From positions 124,001 through 188,000 of the forward strand of contig NZ_JBHZGO010000024.1 of the NCBI RefSeq assembly GCF_042747725.1: DNA of 64,000 bases, in the 5' to 3' direction. Each line of letters begins with the position of its first letter. Position 1 is the first letter of the stretch. Under the pieces are notes generated by a model that saw nothing but the letters and a program-made list of their open reading frames with translations, was not told where the DNA came from and did no database searches. The translations under genes were made by a program, and so were the position numbers. Source of the stretch: FACHB-T130 sp042747725. Lineage in GTDB: Bacteria; Cyanobacteriota; Cyanobacteriia; Cyanobacteriales; FACHB-T130. Of this stretch, positions 7,289 to 17,273 are shown piece by piece.

Positions 7289-9250
7289 ATGACAGATCCG
7301 CAAACGCTAAGAAATGGGAACGAGTTATCTCCCGCCACAACTCAAGCTGGTTATATCTCGTCTGAAGGAGCGATCGCATCTACAAAAATCCTGCCGCTCC
7401 TCAAAGAGCCAGAACGCCTGGAAAGCCGTCTGAAAGAGATTCCACCAGAACCAGGGGTCTATTTTATGAAGGATGTTAGCGATCGCATCCTCTACATTGG
7501 CAAGTCGAAAAAATTGCGATCGCGAGTTCGCTCTTATTTCCGCGACTCCCAGAAATTAAGCGACCGCATTATGATGATGGTGCGGCAAATCGCAGAGATT
7601 GAATTCATCGTCACCGACACCGAAGCCGAAGCACTGGCGCTAGAAGCCAATCTAGTTAAGCAGCATCAACCCTACTTCAACGTGCTGCTCAAAGATGATA
7701 AGAAGTATCCCTACGTCCTGGTTACTTGGTCGGAAGAATATCCCCGCATTTTCATTACTCGCAACCGGCGTCTGGGGAAAGAGAAAGATAAATATTACGG
7801 CCCTTTTGTCGATGCAGGTTTGTTGCGAACCACTTTACGAATCGCAAAACGGCTGTTTCCCATCCGTCAGCGTCCGCAACCTTTATTTAAAGACCGTCCT
7901 TGTCTAAACTACGATTTAGGGCGGTGTCCAGGCGTATGTCAAAAGTTGATTTCACCCGAAGAATACCGCAAGACAATCCAAAAGATCGCGATGGTTTTCC
8001 AAGGACGAGCCGGGGAACTGATTGATATTTTGACGGCGAATATGGAAAAGGCAGCCGAAGAGCTAAACTTTGAGGCAGCAGCTCGGATGCGCGACCAAAT
8101 TGCCGGGTTAAAGTCTTTGAGTGCAGATCAAAAAGTGTCTCTGCCAGATGATACCGTTTCGCGGGATGCGATCGCTCTCGCTGCTGACGCCCAACACGCC
8201 TGCATTCAATTGTTCCAGATGCGTGCGGGAAAACTGGTTGGTCGTTTAGGCTTTGTTGCGGAAGCGCAATCGGGAACGCCGGGAGCCATTTTGCAGCGGG
8301 TATTAGAGGAACATTACGCAAATGCCGACTCCGTAGAAATCCCTACGGAAATTCTAGTGCAGCATGAGTTGCCAGAAGGAGAAATGCTCACAGAATTTTT
8401 AACTGAACGGAAAGGACGAAAAGTAACGCTACTTGCTCCCCAGCGGCAAACCAAGGCAGAATTGATTGAGATGGTGGAGCGCAACGCCCAGTATGAACTA
8501 GCACGGATGCAACGATTGGGCGATCGCAACGAGCAAGCGATGCAGGATTTAGCCACCATTGTTGACCTACCCGACTTACCCCACCGGATTGAAGGCTACG
8601 ACATCTCCCACATTCAGGGAGCGAATGCTGTGGCGTCTCAGGTAGTCTTCATCGACGCTATACCGGCAAAGCAGCACTATCGCCACTATAAAATAAAAAA
8701 TCCCACCGTTACTGCCGGTCACTCGGACGACTTTGCCAGTCTTGCGGAAGTTATCCAGCGACGTTTCCGCAAGTATGCCGAAGATCCCCAATTGCAGCGA
8801 TTCGGAAATCCCGATTGGCCCGATTTAGTAATGATTGACGGCGGTAAAGGTCAGCTTTCATCGGTTGTCGCCGTCTTGCAAGAGATGAATTTAATGGAAG
8901 ACTTGCGAGTTGTTAGTCTTGCCAAGCAGCGAGAGGAGATTTTCTTACCGGGTGAGTCTTCACCCTTACAGACAGATGCAGAACAACCAGGAGTGCAGTT
9001 GTTGCGACGACTGCGGGATGAGGCGCACCGATTTGCAGTCAGTTTCCACCGTCAGCAGCGCAGCGATAAACTGAGGCGATCGCGTTTAGATGAAATCCCA
9101 GGATTGGGCTTTCAGCGACAGAAACAACTCTTAGCCCATTTTCGATCCATTGATTATATCCGCGAAGCGACTCCAAAGCAGCTGGCTGAGGCTCCTGGTG
9201 TTGGCCCTAAGTTAGCCCAGGAAATCTACAATTATTTTCATCCAGCTTGA
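7289..9250 (+). CDS. uvrC: UvrABC excinuclease subunit C
   Basis: A 653-residue UvrC. The GIY-YIG nuclease domain is at about residues 53-135 (GVYFMKDVSDRILYIGKSKK). It is followed by the four-Cys region (CLNYDLGRCPGVC), a UVR motif that contacts UvrB (LNFEAAARMRDQIAGLK), the RNase H-like second nuclease domain (YDISHIQG, MIDGGKGQL) and C-terminal helix-hairpin-helix motifs (IPGLGFQRQKQLL, APGVGPKLAQEIY). It cuts damaged DNA on both sides of the lesion. AAGGAG lies about 9 bases before the ATG. The N-terminal 40 residues are longer than in many homologues. No LexA box was seen upstream. Confidence 0.97.
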   Translation: MTDPQTLRNGNELSPATTQAGYISSEGAIASTKILPLLKEPERLESRLKEIPPEPGVYFMKDVSDRILYIGKSKKLRSRVRSYFRDSQKLSDRIMMMVRQIAEIEFIVTDTEAEALALEANLVKQHQPYFNVLLKDDKKYPYVLVTWSEEYPRIFITRNRRLGKEKDKYYGPFVDAGLLRTTLRIAKRLFPIRQRPQPLFKDRPCLNYDLGRCPGVCQKLISPEEYRKTIQKIAMVFQGRAGELIDILTANMEKAAEELNFEAAARMRDQIAGLKSLSADQKVSLPDDTVSRDAIALAADAQHACIQLFQMRAGKLVGRLGFVAEAQSGTPGAILQRVLEEHYANADSVEIPTEILVQHELPEGEMLTEFLTERKGRKVTLLAPQRQTKAELIEMVERNAQYELARMQRLGDRNEQAMQDLATIVDLPDLPHRIEGYDISHIQGANAVASQVVFIDAIPAKQHYRHYKIKNPTVTAGHSDDFASLAEVIQRRFRKYAEDPQLQRFGNPDWPDLVMIDGGKGQLSSVVAVLQEMNLMEDLRVVSLAKQREEIFLPGESSPLQTDAEQPGVQLLRRLRDEAHRFAVSFHRQQRSDKLRRSRLDEIPGLGFQRQKQLLAHFRSIDYIREATPKQLAEAPGVGPKLAQEIYNYFHPA

Positions 9251-9428
9251 CCGAAGCCAAAAGCGATTCACCCTGACTTCTATAGCAATGACTTGTGGAA
9301 TTATCCACCTCTCCTCCTCTCTTACTTCGCGTCCTTGGCGTCCTTGGCGGTTCGTTAAAAAAACATCTTACAAATCAAACAGGATTCCTATAGACAAAAT
9401 TTAAACCACAGAGGACACAGACAAAGAG

Positions 9429-10688
9429 GTGAAAACCCCTATCTTAATCAGTCTGTTGATAGTTCTAACGCCCTTAAAAACGCTAGCTGACGAATCACAC
9501 CCACGTCTATTTCTGAATCAAAGGCGGATCGAACAAATCCGATCGGCAATTCAGGTGCCGCGATCGCATCATCAGCAAGCGTTCAATGCCCTGAAAGCGC
9601 GGGTAAACCAGAACAACTGGCACATTTATGATGGCAACCCAAATGACGGCAACTGGAACTATGCCCGTTCGTATCTGGCACGAGAAGCAGCACTGCTGTA
9701 CTTATTGACAAATGAAAATAAGTATGCACAAATAGCCTACGAAGCCCTCCACCTCATCCACCAAGATCCAGACCCAGATAACCGCCTGCCGGAAGCGCAA
9801 TATGGGCTATCTAGGGCGACGGTGGGACAAAATTTGGCGATCGCCTATGATTGGGCGTATCGCGGTTGGACGCCACAGCAGCGAGATTACATTAAAGACA
9901 AAATTAACATCGCCCTCGATGCTTGGGAGAATTTCCGCCACCCCAACCTCAGTAATCCAGCGATGGCTTCTAACTGGGTGGCAGTCTGTCGGGGTGGGGA
10001 ACTGGTGATGATGCTGGCAGTGTACGAGGAAGGCAACCGCGCCAACCGATACACTCAGCTCAAACAGTGGCTGAAAACTCACCTAATCAACGCTTACGGT
10101 CAGTTGGGTTTAAGTCAGGAAGGGATTGGCTATGACAGTTATGCAGGGATTTTCCTAGTTCCAGCCGTCTATGCCCTCCAGAGTGTTGGGGATGCTGACC
10201 TTGACGCCGATTTTGCGGCGCGACATTTCTGGAAATTGGTCATGTACGCCGGTGCATTTATGATAAATGAATCGGGCGATCGCCGCTTTCTTCAATCCGG
10301 CGTATCCGGCGCAGGCATCGGTGACGAAGGATGGGCGAGTCTATTACTCAGTTCAGTACCCCCACGCTACTTACCCTTCTACCGCTACTTTTACGATCGA
10401 CACATGGGGATAGATGCCCCAGGCATTCCAGCAGAGAAATTTGACAAAAACCAGGGAGCAACGATCTGGTCGCTAATATATTACCCAAAAAGCGCCCCTT
10501 CCTTTAACCCAACAAGTGTGTTTGCCTCATCTGTGGGGGATGACAAAATCCAGAGGCGACGTGAGAGAAGTCGGCAAGACATTTCCCAAACAATAGCCAG
10601 CCGCCAGTTGTCGCAGCCACTTCCCCTTTGCCACGCTTCTAGGAAGAACTACGATAGACTCAACCTGCTGAATCCTGCCTGGGTATGA
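9429..10688 (+). pseudogene. Heparinase II/III-like protein, C-terminus lost
   Basis: A 419-codon frame from GTG at 9429, starting with a signal peptide (ILISLLIVLTPLKTLA). Residues 25-370 resemble the alpha-helical barrel of heparinase II/III-like and alginate-lyase-like polysaccharide lyases (HPRLFLN; NWNYARSYLAREAALLY; SNWVAVCRGGE; EGIGYDSYAGIF). At SVFASSVGDDK (near 10550) family proteins continue into a beta-sandwich domain. Here the frame instead runs on through about 45 Arg/Ser-rich residues that look like translated promoter DNA. A deletion probably joined it to the kinase gene, whose ATG overlaps its stop codon. It is probably inactive. Confidence 0.65.
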
Positions 10689-12121
10689 TCTACTGTCTCA
10701 ATCCCAATTGCCGCGAAGGTCTGAATCCTGACGATTATAAATTTTGCCAAAGTTGTGGCTCTCATCTACTTCTGAGAAACCGCTACCGTATCCTCAAACC
10801 GATTGGCGGTGGCGGCTTTGGCAGAACCTATCAGGCAGCAGATACTGACTGTATGGATGCGCCCTGCGTGGTGAAGCAATTTTTACCATCCTCAGAGATT
10901 CAAGCCAATCCGAAGGCACTGGAAAAAGCAACGGCAATGTTTAACCAGGAGGCAGTGCGGTTGCTTCAACTGGGAGAACATCCCCAAATTCCCAGACTGC
11001 TTGCTTACTTTGAAGAAGATAAGCGCCTGTATCTGGTACAAGAGTTGATTGCGGGACTAACTTTACGTCAAGAATTGGCAACTCAGGGAGCTTTTAGCGA
11101 ACAAAAGATTAGACAGTTTTTGGCTGAGTTACTGCCAATTCTCAAATTTATTCACGAACGTGGGGTGATTCACCGGGATATCAAGCTAGAGAATATTATG
11201 CGTCGTCACCGAAATGGCAAATTAGTCCTGATTGATTTCGGCGTCTCCAAACTGGTGACAGAAACGACGATGGGGAAAGTGGGGACGACGGTCGGTACGG
11301 TAGGATATACGCCGATGGAACAAATGCACGGTCACGCCTACCCCGCTAGCGATCTCTACAGTTTGGGAGTCACTTGCGTTTGTCTGTTGACCCAATCTCT
11401 TCCTAAATTAGACGGTTCTGATGGTCTTTATGAACCGCTAGAGTGTCGCTGGATGTGGCGAGAGTGTCTGCCAGAAGGCACAACCATTAGTCAAGAGTTA
11501 GGGCAAATCTTGGATAAATTGCTTCAGCCTTTACCGAAGGATCGCTATAAAGCTGCTTCGGAGGTGCTGCAAGCCTTCAACTCTACACTTCCTAGACCTT
11601 CTGATGTCAGTGTCACGATACCCACGATGACTTCCTCTCCCGTTCGTCTCAGGACATTGGGGATAAATTACAGCAAACTGCGGGATTTACTTGCCGCCAG
11701 GAACTGGAAAGAAGCAGATGAGGAAACAAGAATGCTGCTGCTGCAAATTTCCCATCGAGAACCAGAAGGCTGGCTGAGAGTCGAAGATTTTCAAAAGTTT
11801 CCCTGCCAACACCTCGGATCGATCGATCGACTCTGGGTAAAGTACAGCGACGGACGCTTTGGCTTTAGTGTCCAGAAGCGCATTTGGGAAGGGGTTGGCG
11901 GAAAACCTGACTTTGACTATGCCACTTGGTGTCGTTTTGGCGACCAAGTTGGTTGGCGTGTCAAAGGCAATTGGTTAAACTACTCGGCTCTCACTTTCTC
12001 GGAAAATTCTGCCCCATCGGGTCATCTTCCGGCTGGGGGATTAGAAGATACTGGATTGGGTCGCTGGGATTTGGTGTGTTCTTCTCTGGCGGCGAGACTA
12101 GCCAAGTGTAAAATTTGCTAA
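10685..12121 (+). CDS. Ser/Thr kinase with N-terminal zinc ribbon and C-terminal GUN4 domain
   Basis: A 478-residue protein in three parts. Residues 4-28 are a zinc ribbon (CLNPNC, CQSCG). Residues 32-295 are a complete Hanks-type kinase: glycine loop GGGGFGRTY, the Lys in CVVKQFLP, the catalytic loop HRDIKLEN and the metal site DFGVSKL. Residues 325-470 are a GUN4 domain (YSKLRDLLAARNWKEADEET; WLNYSALTF). GUN4 binds porphyrins and stimulates Mg-chelatase in chlorophyll synthesis, so the fusion could couple tetrapyrrole or redox state to phosphorylation. No membrane segment is seen. Its ATG overlaps the stop of the truncated lyase gene. Confidence 0.9.
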   Translation: MIYCLNPNCREGLNPDDYKFCQSCGSHLLLRNRYRILKPIGGGGFGRTYQAADTDCMDAPCVVKQFLPSSEIQANPKALEKATAMFNQEAVRLLQLGEHPQIPRLLAYFEEDKRLYLVQELIAGLTLRQELATQGAFSEQKIRQFLAELLPILKFIHERGVIHRDIKLENIMRRHRNGKLVLIDFGVSKLVTETTMGKVGTTVGTVGYTPMEQMHGHAYPASDLYSLGVTCVCLLTQSLPKLDGSDGLYEPLECRWMWRECLPEGTTISQELGQILDKLLQPLPKDRYKAASEVLQAFNSTLPRPSDVSVTIPTMTSSPVRLRTLGINYSKLRDLLAARNWKEADEETRMLLLQISHREPEGWLRVEDFQKFPCQHLGSIDRLWVKYSDGRFGFSVQKRIWEGVGGKPDFDYATWCRFGDQVGWRVKGNWLNYSALTFSENSAPSGHLPAGGLEDTGLGRWDLVCSSLAARLAKCKIC

Positions 12122-12167
12122 TGGCTAATTGCTTGTTGGCTGTTGATTCATTCTTCAATCTTTCTCC

Positions 12168-13139
12168 TTAATAAAGACGACTCAACACATAATCAGCCAT
12201 GTCAATTAGCGCTTGACGGCACTCTGAGGGCGGTAAATCTGCCAATTGTTGAACGGCGAGTTGGGCATGATGTGCGGCTAATTCGCGCGATCGCTCAATG
12301 CCCTGACTTTCTTCAATCAAGGCGATCGCTGCTTCTAAATCCCCCGCCTCTGTAAACTCCCGCTCAATCAGCGCCTCTAGGTAAGGTTTTTCTTCTAAGG
12401 CAAATAACACCGGTGCCGTCAGATTGCCACTTTTTAGATCCGATCCCGCTGGCTTACCCAAAGCTTCTGTCGAACCCGTGAAGTCAAAAATATCATCCAC
12501 AATCTGGAAAGCCAAGCCGAGATGACGTCCGTAGCGATATAAATTTTCTGCCGCCTCCTCCGAGACATCACTGAGTAATCCAGCCGCCTTAGCACTGTTA
12601 GCAATTAAGGAGGCAGTTTTGTAGTAACTCTTCTCTAAGTAAGCTTCGAGGGACAAACTGGCATCAAAGCGATTCAACCCTTGCTGAATTTCTCCTTCTG
12701 CCATATCCATAATCACTTCTGAGAGCAGTTTCACTACCTCTAAATTATCCAAATTTGCCAAATACCAAGAAGATTGGGCAAATAAGAAGTCTCCCGCCAA
12801 CACAGCGATGCGATTGCCAAACCGGCTATGAACCGTTGCAATGCCGCGTCTTACCTCGGATTCATCCACCACATCGTCGTGTACCAGACTAGCGGTGTGA
12901 ATCATTTCCGTAATTTCTGCGAGACGTCGGTGACGTGGGGTAATGTCTTGATCCAGCATGGTTGCCCGCGATATCAGCAGGACGATAGCGGGTCTAACGC
13001 GCTTTCCTCCTGCCCCAAATAAGTGTTCTGCCGCCGCATACAGGATGGGGTGACGGGCACCAACCAGCTTTTTCAAATTCTCCGTCAGAACACGTAGGTC
13101 TGATTCAACAGGGGCAAAGAGGGAGGTCACTGAGGTCAT
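12168..13139 (-). CDS. sds: Solanesyl/polyprenyl diphosphate synthase
   Basis: A 323-residue trans-prenyltransferase. The two aspartate-rich motifs are DDVVD (in SLVHDDVVDES) and DDIFD (in AFQIVDDIFDFTG), with GGKRVRPAIV for diphosphate binding and the Lys segment YYKTASLI. It builds the long all-trans prenyl tail of plastoquinone from isopentenyl and allylic diphosphates. In cyanobacteria it commonly sits beside murI, as it does here. Length is normal for the family. Confidence 0.95.
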   Translation of the reverse strand: MTSVTSLFAPVESDLRVLTENLKKLVGARHPILYAAAEHLFGAGGKRVRPAIVLLISRATMLDQDITPRHRRLAEITEMIHTASLVHDDVVDESEVRRGIATVHSRFGNRIAVLAGDFLFAQSSWYLANLDNLEVVKLLSEVIMDMAEGEIQQGLNRFDASLSLEAYLEKSYYKTASLIANSAKAAGLLSDVSEEAAENLYRYGRHLGLAFQIVDDIFDFTGSTEALGKPAGSDLKSGNLTAPVLFALEEKPYLEALIEREFTEAGDLEAAIALIEESQGIERSRELAAHHAQLAVQQLADLPPSECRQALIDMADYVLSRLY

Positions 13140-13734
13140 GGATCAGCCGACTCCGGCTTAATAGTTACGAAATTTTACATTCCTGTCATTTATTTTAAGC
13201 TAATGCTCCCCCACAGGGAAGTTTTGTTCCTTAGAAGATGCCCCCGCAGCCTTTTTTTGAAATTGTATCGACTTGTAAAGTATCTAAAAAAATCGCCCCT
13301 AACCCCAAGGGATCTTGTGTTACTCTAATATGTAAGGATTTGAAAAGCTTAATAGACTCACTGAGCCAAAAAATTACAGAAAACACTTACGTGTTGGTAA
13401 TAAATTGGTAAAGGATGGCAGATTTTTGGTAGGCGGTAGCATTTCCGGCTTCCTGCATCTTTTTCTAGCGCTAGTGCCCTAGGAAAAATAGCCATCTGAA
13501 AATAAAGGACTTTCAACAGGCACTGTAGATTAGCTTGCTATCTACGGGATTGCTGAGAAAAGCCCCAGATTATTTTTATCAATTTTCTGGGGTTTCAGTT
13601 AAATCAAGAATTTTGGGGGCGATCGCGACCTCCAGAATTCCTATGGGCAGCCATATTCTCAAGCCTTGACTTGGGGGCGTTGTCTTAGGATCGTATAAAA
13701 ATTTACATTCCGCTACTTGTGCTTGTGCGACACT
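13140..13734. other. Intergenic region upstream of sds
   Basis: It carries the sds promoter region and a hairpin with arms CCCCAGA (13563-13569) and TCTGGGG (13586-13592) followed by TTT, which may be a weak terminator. Nothing else is recognised. Confidence 0.35.
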
Positions 13735-13863
13735 ATGACGTATAATGAAATGCCTCTGATTATTCCAATTTTAGCCACTGGTTATTTGTTAACCGTTTAC
13801 CTGCTGTTGATTCTGGCGCAGCGAACTGTGAAAGGTGCGGGTAGGACGAAGTCCGTACCCTAG
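13735..13863 (+). CDS. Possible 42-aa single-pass membrane peptide
   Basis: ATG at 13735 and TAG at 13861. The peptide has one strong hydrophobic helix (LIIPILATGYLLTVYLLLIL) followed by a basic tail (QRTVKGAGRTK), the pattern of a small single-pass membrane protein. No good ribosome site is seen. It could also be the remnant of a larger membrane gene. Its function is unknown. Confidence 0.4.
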   Translation: MTYNEMPLIIPILATGYLLTVYLLLILAQRTVKGAGRTKSVP

Positions 13864-13971
13864 CGATCGCGACAGAATTATTAGCAGTTTGCGGCACGCT
13901 CACCTCATCCATTCGCGATTAGCAGCCAAATTTGAGATTTTGGATTGAAGATCCCATTCTTCAATTGACTG

Positions 13972-14829
13972 CTACTCGCTTAGCTCAAGCGGTATTTGCC
14001 GATGTAGCACTGTCGGTAAATAAACCTTTTCTACAGCAGGCGTACACCCCAGCCATTGTACTGACAGTTGTGCAAACTGTTCGGGACAACCGCTGACGGC
14101 AAATCGAGTGGCTAGAGGTGGGCGGGTGTTTCTCAGTCCTAGTAAATCCAGCTCTTGAGCAGCCGCAGCCGCTACATGAACTGCCGGATCGCATAGATTC
14201 ACCGACCGGGGCAGAATTGTCCTGAGGACGGGTGCTAAGTGGGGATAGTGGGTACAGCCGTAAACAAGCGTGTCAATGCGATGGTGCAGCAACGGTGCCA
14301 GGTACTCCCGCGCCACTTCCTGGGTGTAAGGGTCATGGATGCGGTTTTGCTCAATCATCGGCACAAACTCTGGGCAGCCCACTTGCCAAACTTGGGCAGT
14401 GGCGTCAACTTCTAAAATCGCGCGACGATAAGCGTTGCTAGCGGCAGTGGCTGGGGTGGCGATGACCCCAATCCGGTTGCCTAGCTCAACAGCAGCACGG
14501 GCACCGGGCAAGATAACTCCTAAAATCGGCAGAGGAAACTCAGACCGCACTGCCTCCAAAGCCAGGGCAGAACTGGTGTTGCAAGCCATGATTACCATTT
14601 TGACGCCCTGCTGCATCATCCAGATGAGAATTTCGCGCACAAAGTGCAAAATTTCTGCCTGAGAGCGAGTGCCGTAGGGCAGTCGAGCCGTATCGCCAAA
14701 GTAAAGAATCGATTCGGATGGCAGCTGCCGGTAGAGTTCCCTCAAGACCGTCAGCCCGCCGACTCCGCTATCAAAAATCCCAATTCTGGCTCGTTGAAGA
14801 GCCTCATTTATTTTTTGTTCCTGATTCAT
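13972..14829 (-). CDS. murI: Glutamate racemase
   Basis: A 285-residue cofactor-independent racemase supplying D-glutamate for peptidoglycan. Both catalytic cysteines are present, in MACNTSSA and YGCTHYPHL, as are the N-terminal IGIFDSGVGGLTVL and the substrate loop YFGDTARLPYG. The last 30 residues are longer than usual but ordinary. The amidase gene starts its transcript upstream on the same strand, and the two stand 31 bp apart (14829 to 14861). Together with sds this is a familiar cyanobacterial grouping. Confidence 0.96.
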   Translation of the reverse strand: MNQEQKINEALQRARIGIFDSGVGGLTVLRELYRQLPSESILYFGDTARLPYGTRSQAEILHFVREILIWMMQQGVKMVIMACNTSSALALEAVRSEFPLPILGVILPGARAAVELGNRIGVIATPATAASNAYRRAILEVDATAQVWQVGCPEFVPMIEQNRIHDPYTQEVAREYLAPLLHHRIDTLVYGCTHYPHLAPVLRTILPRSVNLCDPAVHVAAAAAQELDLLGLRNTRPPLATRFAVSGCPEQFAQLSVQWLGCTPAVEKVYLPTVLHRQIPLELSE

Positions 14830-14860
14830 GATTAATCAACCACTCCCCACAAACCGACAT

Positions 14861-16798
14861 TTAGAGACTTTGTTGAATGTACTGTAGAATCCCGCGAGCG
14901 ATCGCTCTTGCCATCTGGCTCTGGTAATCCGGCGAAGCCAACTTAACAGACTCTTGTGGGCTGGTAAGAAAACCAACTTCCACTAAAACAGAGGGCATCG
15001 AACTCTTCCTCAGTACATAAAATCTCGCCTGCCGCACTTTTCGATCTCGGATATCAACGTTCTGCAAAATACTACTGTGAATTGTTTGAGCTAAACGCCC
15101 CCCACTAGAGTAATAGTAAGTCTCCAGCCCTTGCACATCGGGACGCCCATCAATTGCATTGGCATGGATACTGACAAATAAATCAGCGTTGGCTCGCTCA
15201 GCCATTGTGACTCGCGGTTGCAGGTCTACGAAATAGTCATCATTTCGCGTCAATACCGCCTGGATGCCCTGTTGCTCTAGCAATGCCGCTACCTGCCGTG
15301 CAATCGGCAAGATCACATCTACCTCCCGCAGACCCCTATAACCGATGGCTCCAGGGTCTTTACCACCATGTCCGGGGTCTACAACCACAACCAATCGTCC
15401 AACACGGGGGCGGGGGGATGGCGAAGGCGGATTATTATTCTCAGGCAACGGCACGCGAACAGAACCCGTGGGGGGAACAACCGATCCAAAGCGACTTCGT
15501 TGCAGTTGCAGCGCTAAAAGTTGGTCGCTCACCTGATTGAGTTCCCCAACCTGCACCCCTGAGGCTGGTTGCACCAGAATTACGACAGTACGCGAATCTT
15601 GCTGCTGCAAACGCACCCGCCGCACCGAAGTGGTGGCATCCAGTTGGGGTCCCCTAACTCGGTCAGCCAACTGAGCGGAAGGAATGGTAATGCGATAAAC
15701 TCCCTCTTTTGCATCCCATCTGCCGGTGTACTTTACAGACGCATCCGCCCGAATTAATAACTGGGTTCCGGAAGAAGCGAGTTCCACCGATTGAATCGTT
15801 GCTAACTGATTATTAGGACGGTTGGTGGGGACGGGTCGGCTGGGTGGAGTCAAAGGCGGTGTGGACTCCCCCGTAACGGGAGAGGGTTGATTTCCAGCCA
15901 GTGGCGGACTTTCAATGTCGCCAGCACTCGTACCCTTCGGCAAGAGTACAATGCCACCAAAATCGCTGACACTTGCCAGCCAGTCCGGACCTTCTCTCCT
16001 CACGTTCATGGTGACGCGAACGATTGAGGGTGAAGTATCGACTTGGGACAATAAGATGCGACTGACGCCATAGCGATTCACCGTCGAAGAAGGCGATGCA
16101 AGACTGCGTGAAAGGGTAGCGCCTTGCAGGTCAAAAGTAATGTTTTTGCGATCGCTACTCCGCTTCACCTTAATAATCTGCAGGCGACCCCCATTCGTCC
16201 GCAGGAAAAACCCATCCCGCGTTACCTGCACATCTTCGATTTGAGCAAGCGACCCAACCGCTACGTTTGGGGGTGTCTGACGAATCGGCGGGCGACTCAG
16301 CACTCTTGGCGGCGAAGGATTCCTAGGAGCCTCATTGGGAAGAGGCTGCAAAGGGGGCGGCGAATTTCCCAAATCTGGATCTCTGGGGGAAGAATTTGGC
16401 ACCCGCGCTACTCGTTCGGGCTTTGGTAATTGCACCGACCACTGGCTGGGGGAAGCTCCTCGAACTAGCACTTGCTCTGGATCGAGGGTGTAACCAGGGT
16501 CTAATTCAATTACCATCCGAGTAATATTGCCCTCAAACTGTCCTACTCGCAGAGAACGCAGCGCTCCAGCCAATTGCTGAGTCACCGTTGGGCGTCCCAA
16601 GCTGGTACCGGGCAGATCGATTACCAGACGTGTCGGGTTGGCAAGCAGTTGCGCTCGCGGTTGAACTCCATCATCCGTCCTAAAGTCCAGTCGGTTCTGA
16701 TTGGCATCAAAACGCCAATACACCAGTCTCGCCGCATTAGCGGGAAGTGAAACGAGAAAAATGCTCAAAAAACTGGGTAATAGCCAGTAAAATCTCAC
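14861..16798 (-). CDS. amiC: N-acetylmuramoyl-L-alanine amidase with AMIN domains
   Basis: A periplasmic cell-wall hydrolase of 645 residues. A signal peptide (LLPSFLSIFLVSLPANA) precedes AMIN-type beta domains at about residues 25-130, 180-275 and 330-430, separated by Pro-rich linkers. The C-terminal Amidase_3 domain covers about residues 460-640. The zinc ligands are the His of DPGHGG, the Glu of LREVD and the His of SIHANA, and the catalytic Glu is in VEVGF. It cleaves the bond between muramic acid and the peptide, for septum splitting and cell-cell connections. A GTG at 16798 has AGGAG before it and starts at the signal peptide, so it is preferred over the in-frame start at 16822. Confidence 0.93.
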   Translation of the reverse strand: MRFYWLLPSFLSIFLVSLPANAARLVYWRFDANQNRLDFRTDDGVQPRAQLLANPTRLVIDLPGTSLGRPTVTQQLAGALRSLRVGQFEGNITRMVIELDPGYTLDPEQVLVRGASPSQWSVQLPKPERVARVPNSSPRDPDLGNSPPPLQPLPNEAPRNPSPPRVLSRPPIRQTPPNVAVGSLAQIEDVQVTRDGFFLRTNGGRLQIIKVKRSSDRKNITFDLQGATLSRSLASPSSTVNRYGVSRILLSQVDTSPSIVRVTMNVRREGPDWLASVSDFGGIVLLPKGTSAGDIESPPLAGNQPSPVTGESTPPLTPPSRPVPTNRPNNQLATIQSVELASSGTQLLIRADASVKYTGRWDAKEGVYRITIPSAQLADRVRGPQLDATTSVRRVRLQQQDSRTVVILVQPASGVQVGELNQVSDQLLALQLQRSRFGSVVPPTGSVRVPLPENNNPPSPSPRPRVGRLVVVVDPGHGGKDPGAIGYRGLREVDVILPIARQVAALLEQQGIQAVLTRNDDYFVDLQPRVTMAERANADLFVSIHANAIDGRPDVQGLETYYYSSGGRLAQTIHSSILQNVDIRDRKVRQARFYVLRKSSMPSVLVEVGFLTSPQESVKLASPDYQSQMARAIARGILQYIQQSL

Positions 16799-17269
16799 TA
16801 TCGTTGCTCCTGAAAAAGGCAAAGACCGTAATCGTCGGTCTGTACGCTGTAGACCTGTTTCGGATGTTTTCGGTTCACATCCGGTGCATTGGGGTAAACA
16901 AAGTAAACGATTTTAGACTGGGTTGAACAATATCACGACTTTGGTAGCAATGCAGAATAATCGACTAGGCATGACTTTTTTCGCTGGAAAAAGCCAATTG
17001 CCATCGGGAAGATGCCTGGTGTGTGGAGTCTCTCAAAGCGAGATTTTTGCTTGCCAGGGTTGGGCAATGATGACGTTTTGATGCTGCCTATCCCCAAGTC
17101 GCGCAAGTCAACACTTTTCTCAAAGCGAGAGAAACCTTTTGAATCCTATAACCAACCCCAAGGGACGTAGATAAAGTAACTTAAGTTTCACAAAAACCGT
17201 TCGCTGTTAGTTTTTTGTCAGTAGGTAGTCGGTGTTGATTGTATACCACTACCCACTACCCACTAATGA
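16799..17269. other. Gap between amidase and antiporter genes
   Basis: No gene is seen. CTCAAAGCGAG occurs twice (about 17032 and 17116), and a heptamer tandem repeat at 17246-17273 runs into the antiporter stop codon. Confidence 0.35.
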
Positions 17270-17273
17270 CTAA
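17246..17273. repeat. Heptamer tandem repeat at antiporter 3' end
   Basis: CCACTAC, CCACTAC, CCACTAA and TGACTAA follow one another. The last unit contains the stop codon (minus strand) of the antiporter gene. Confidence 0.75.
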
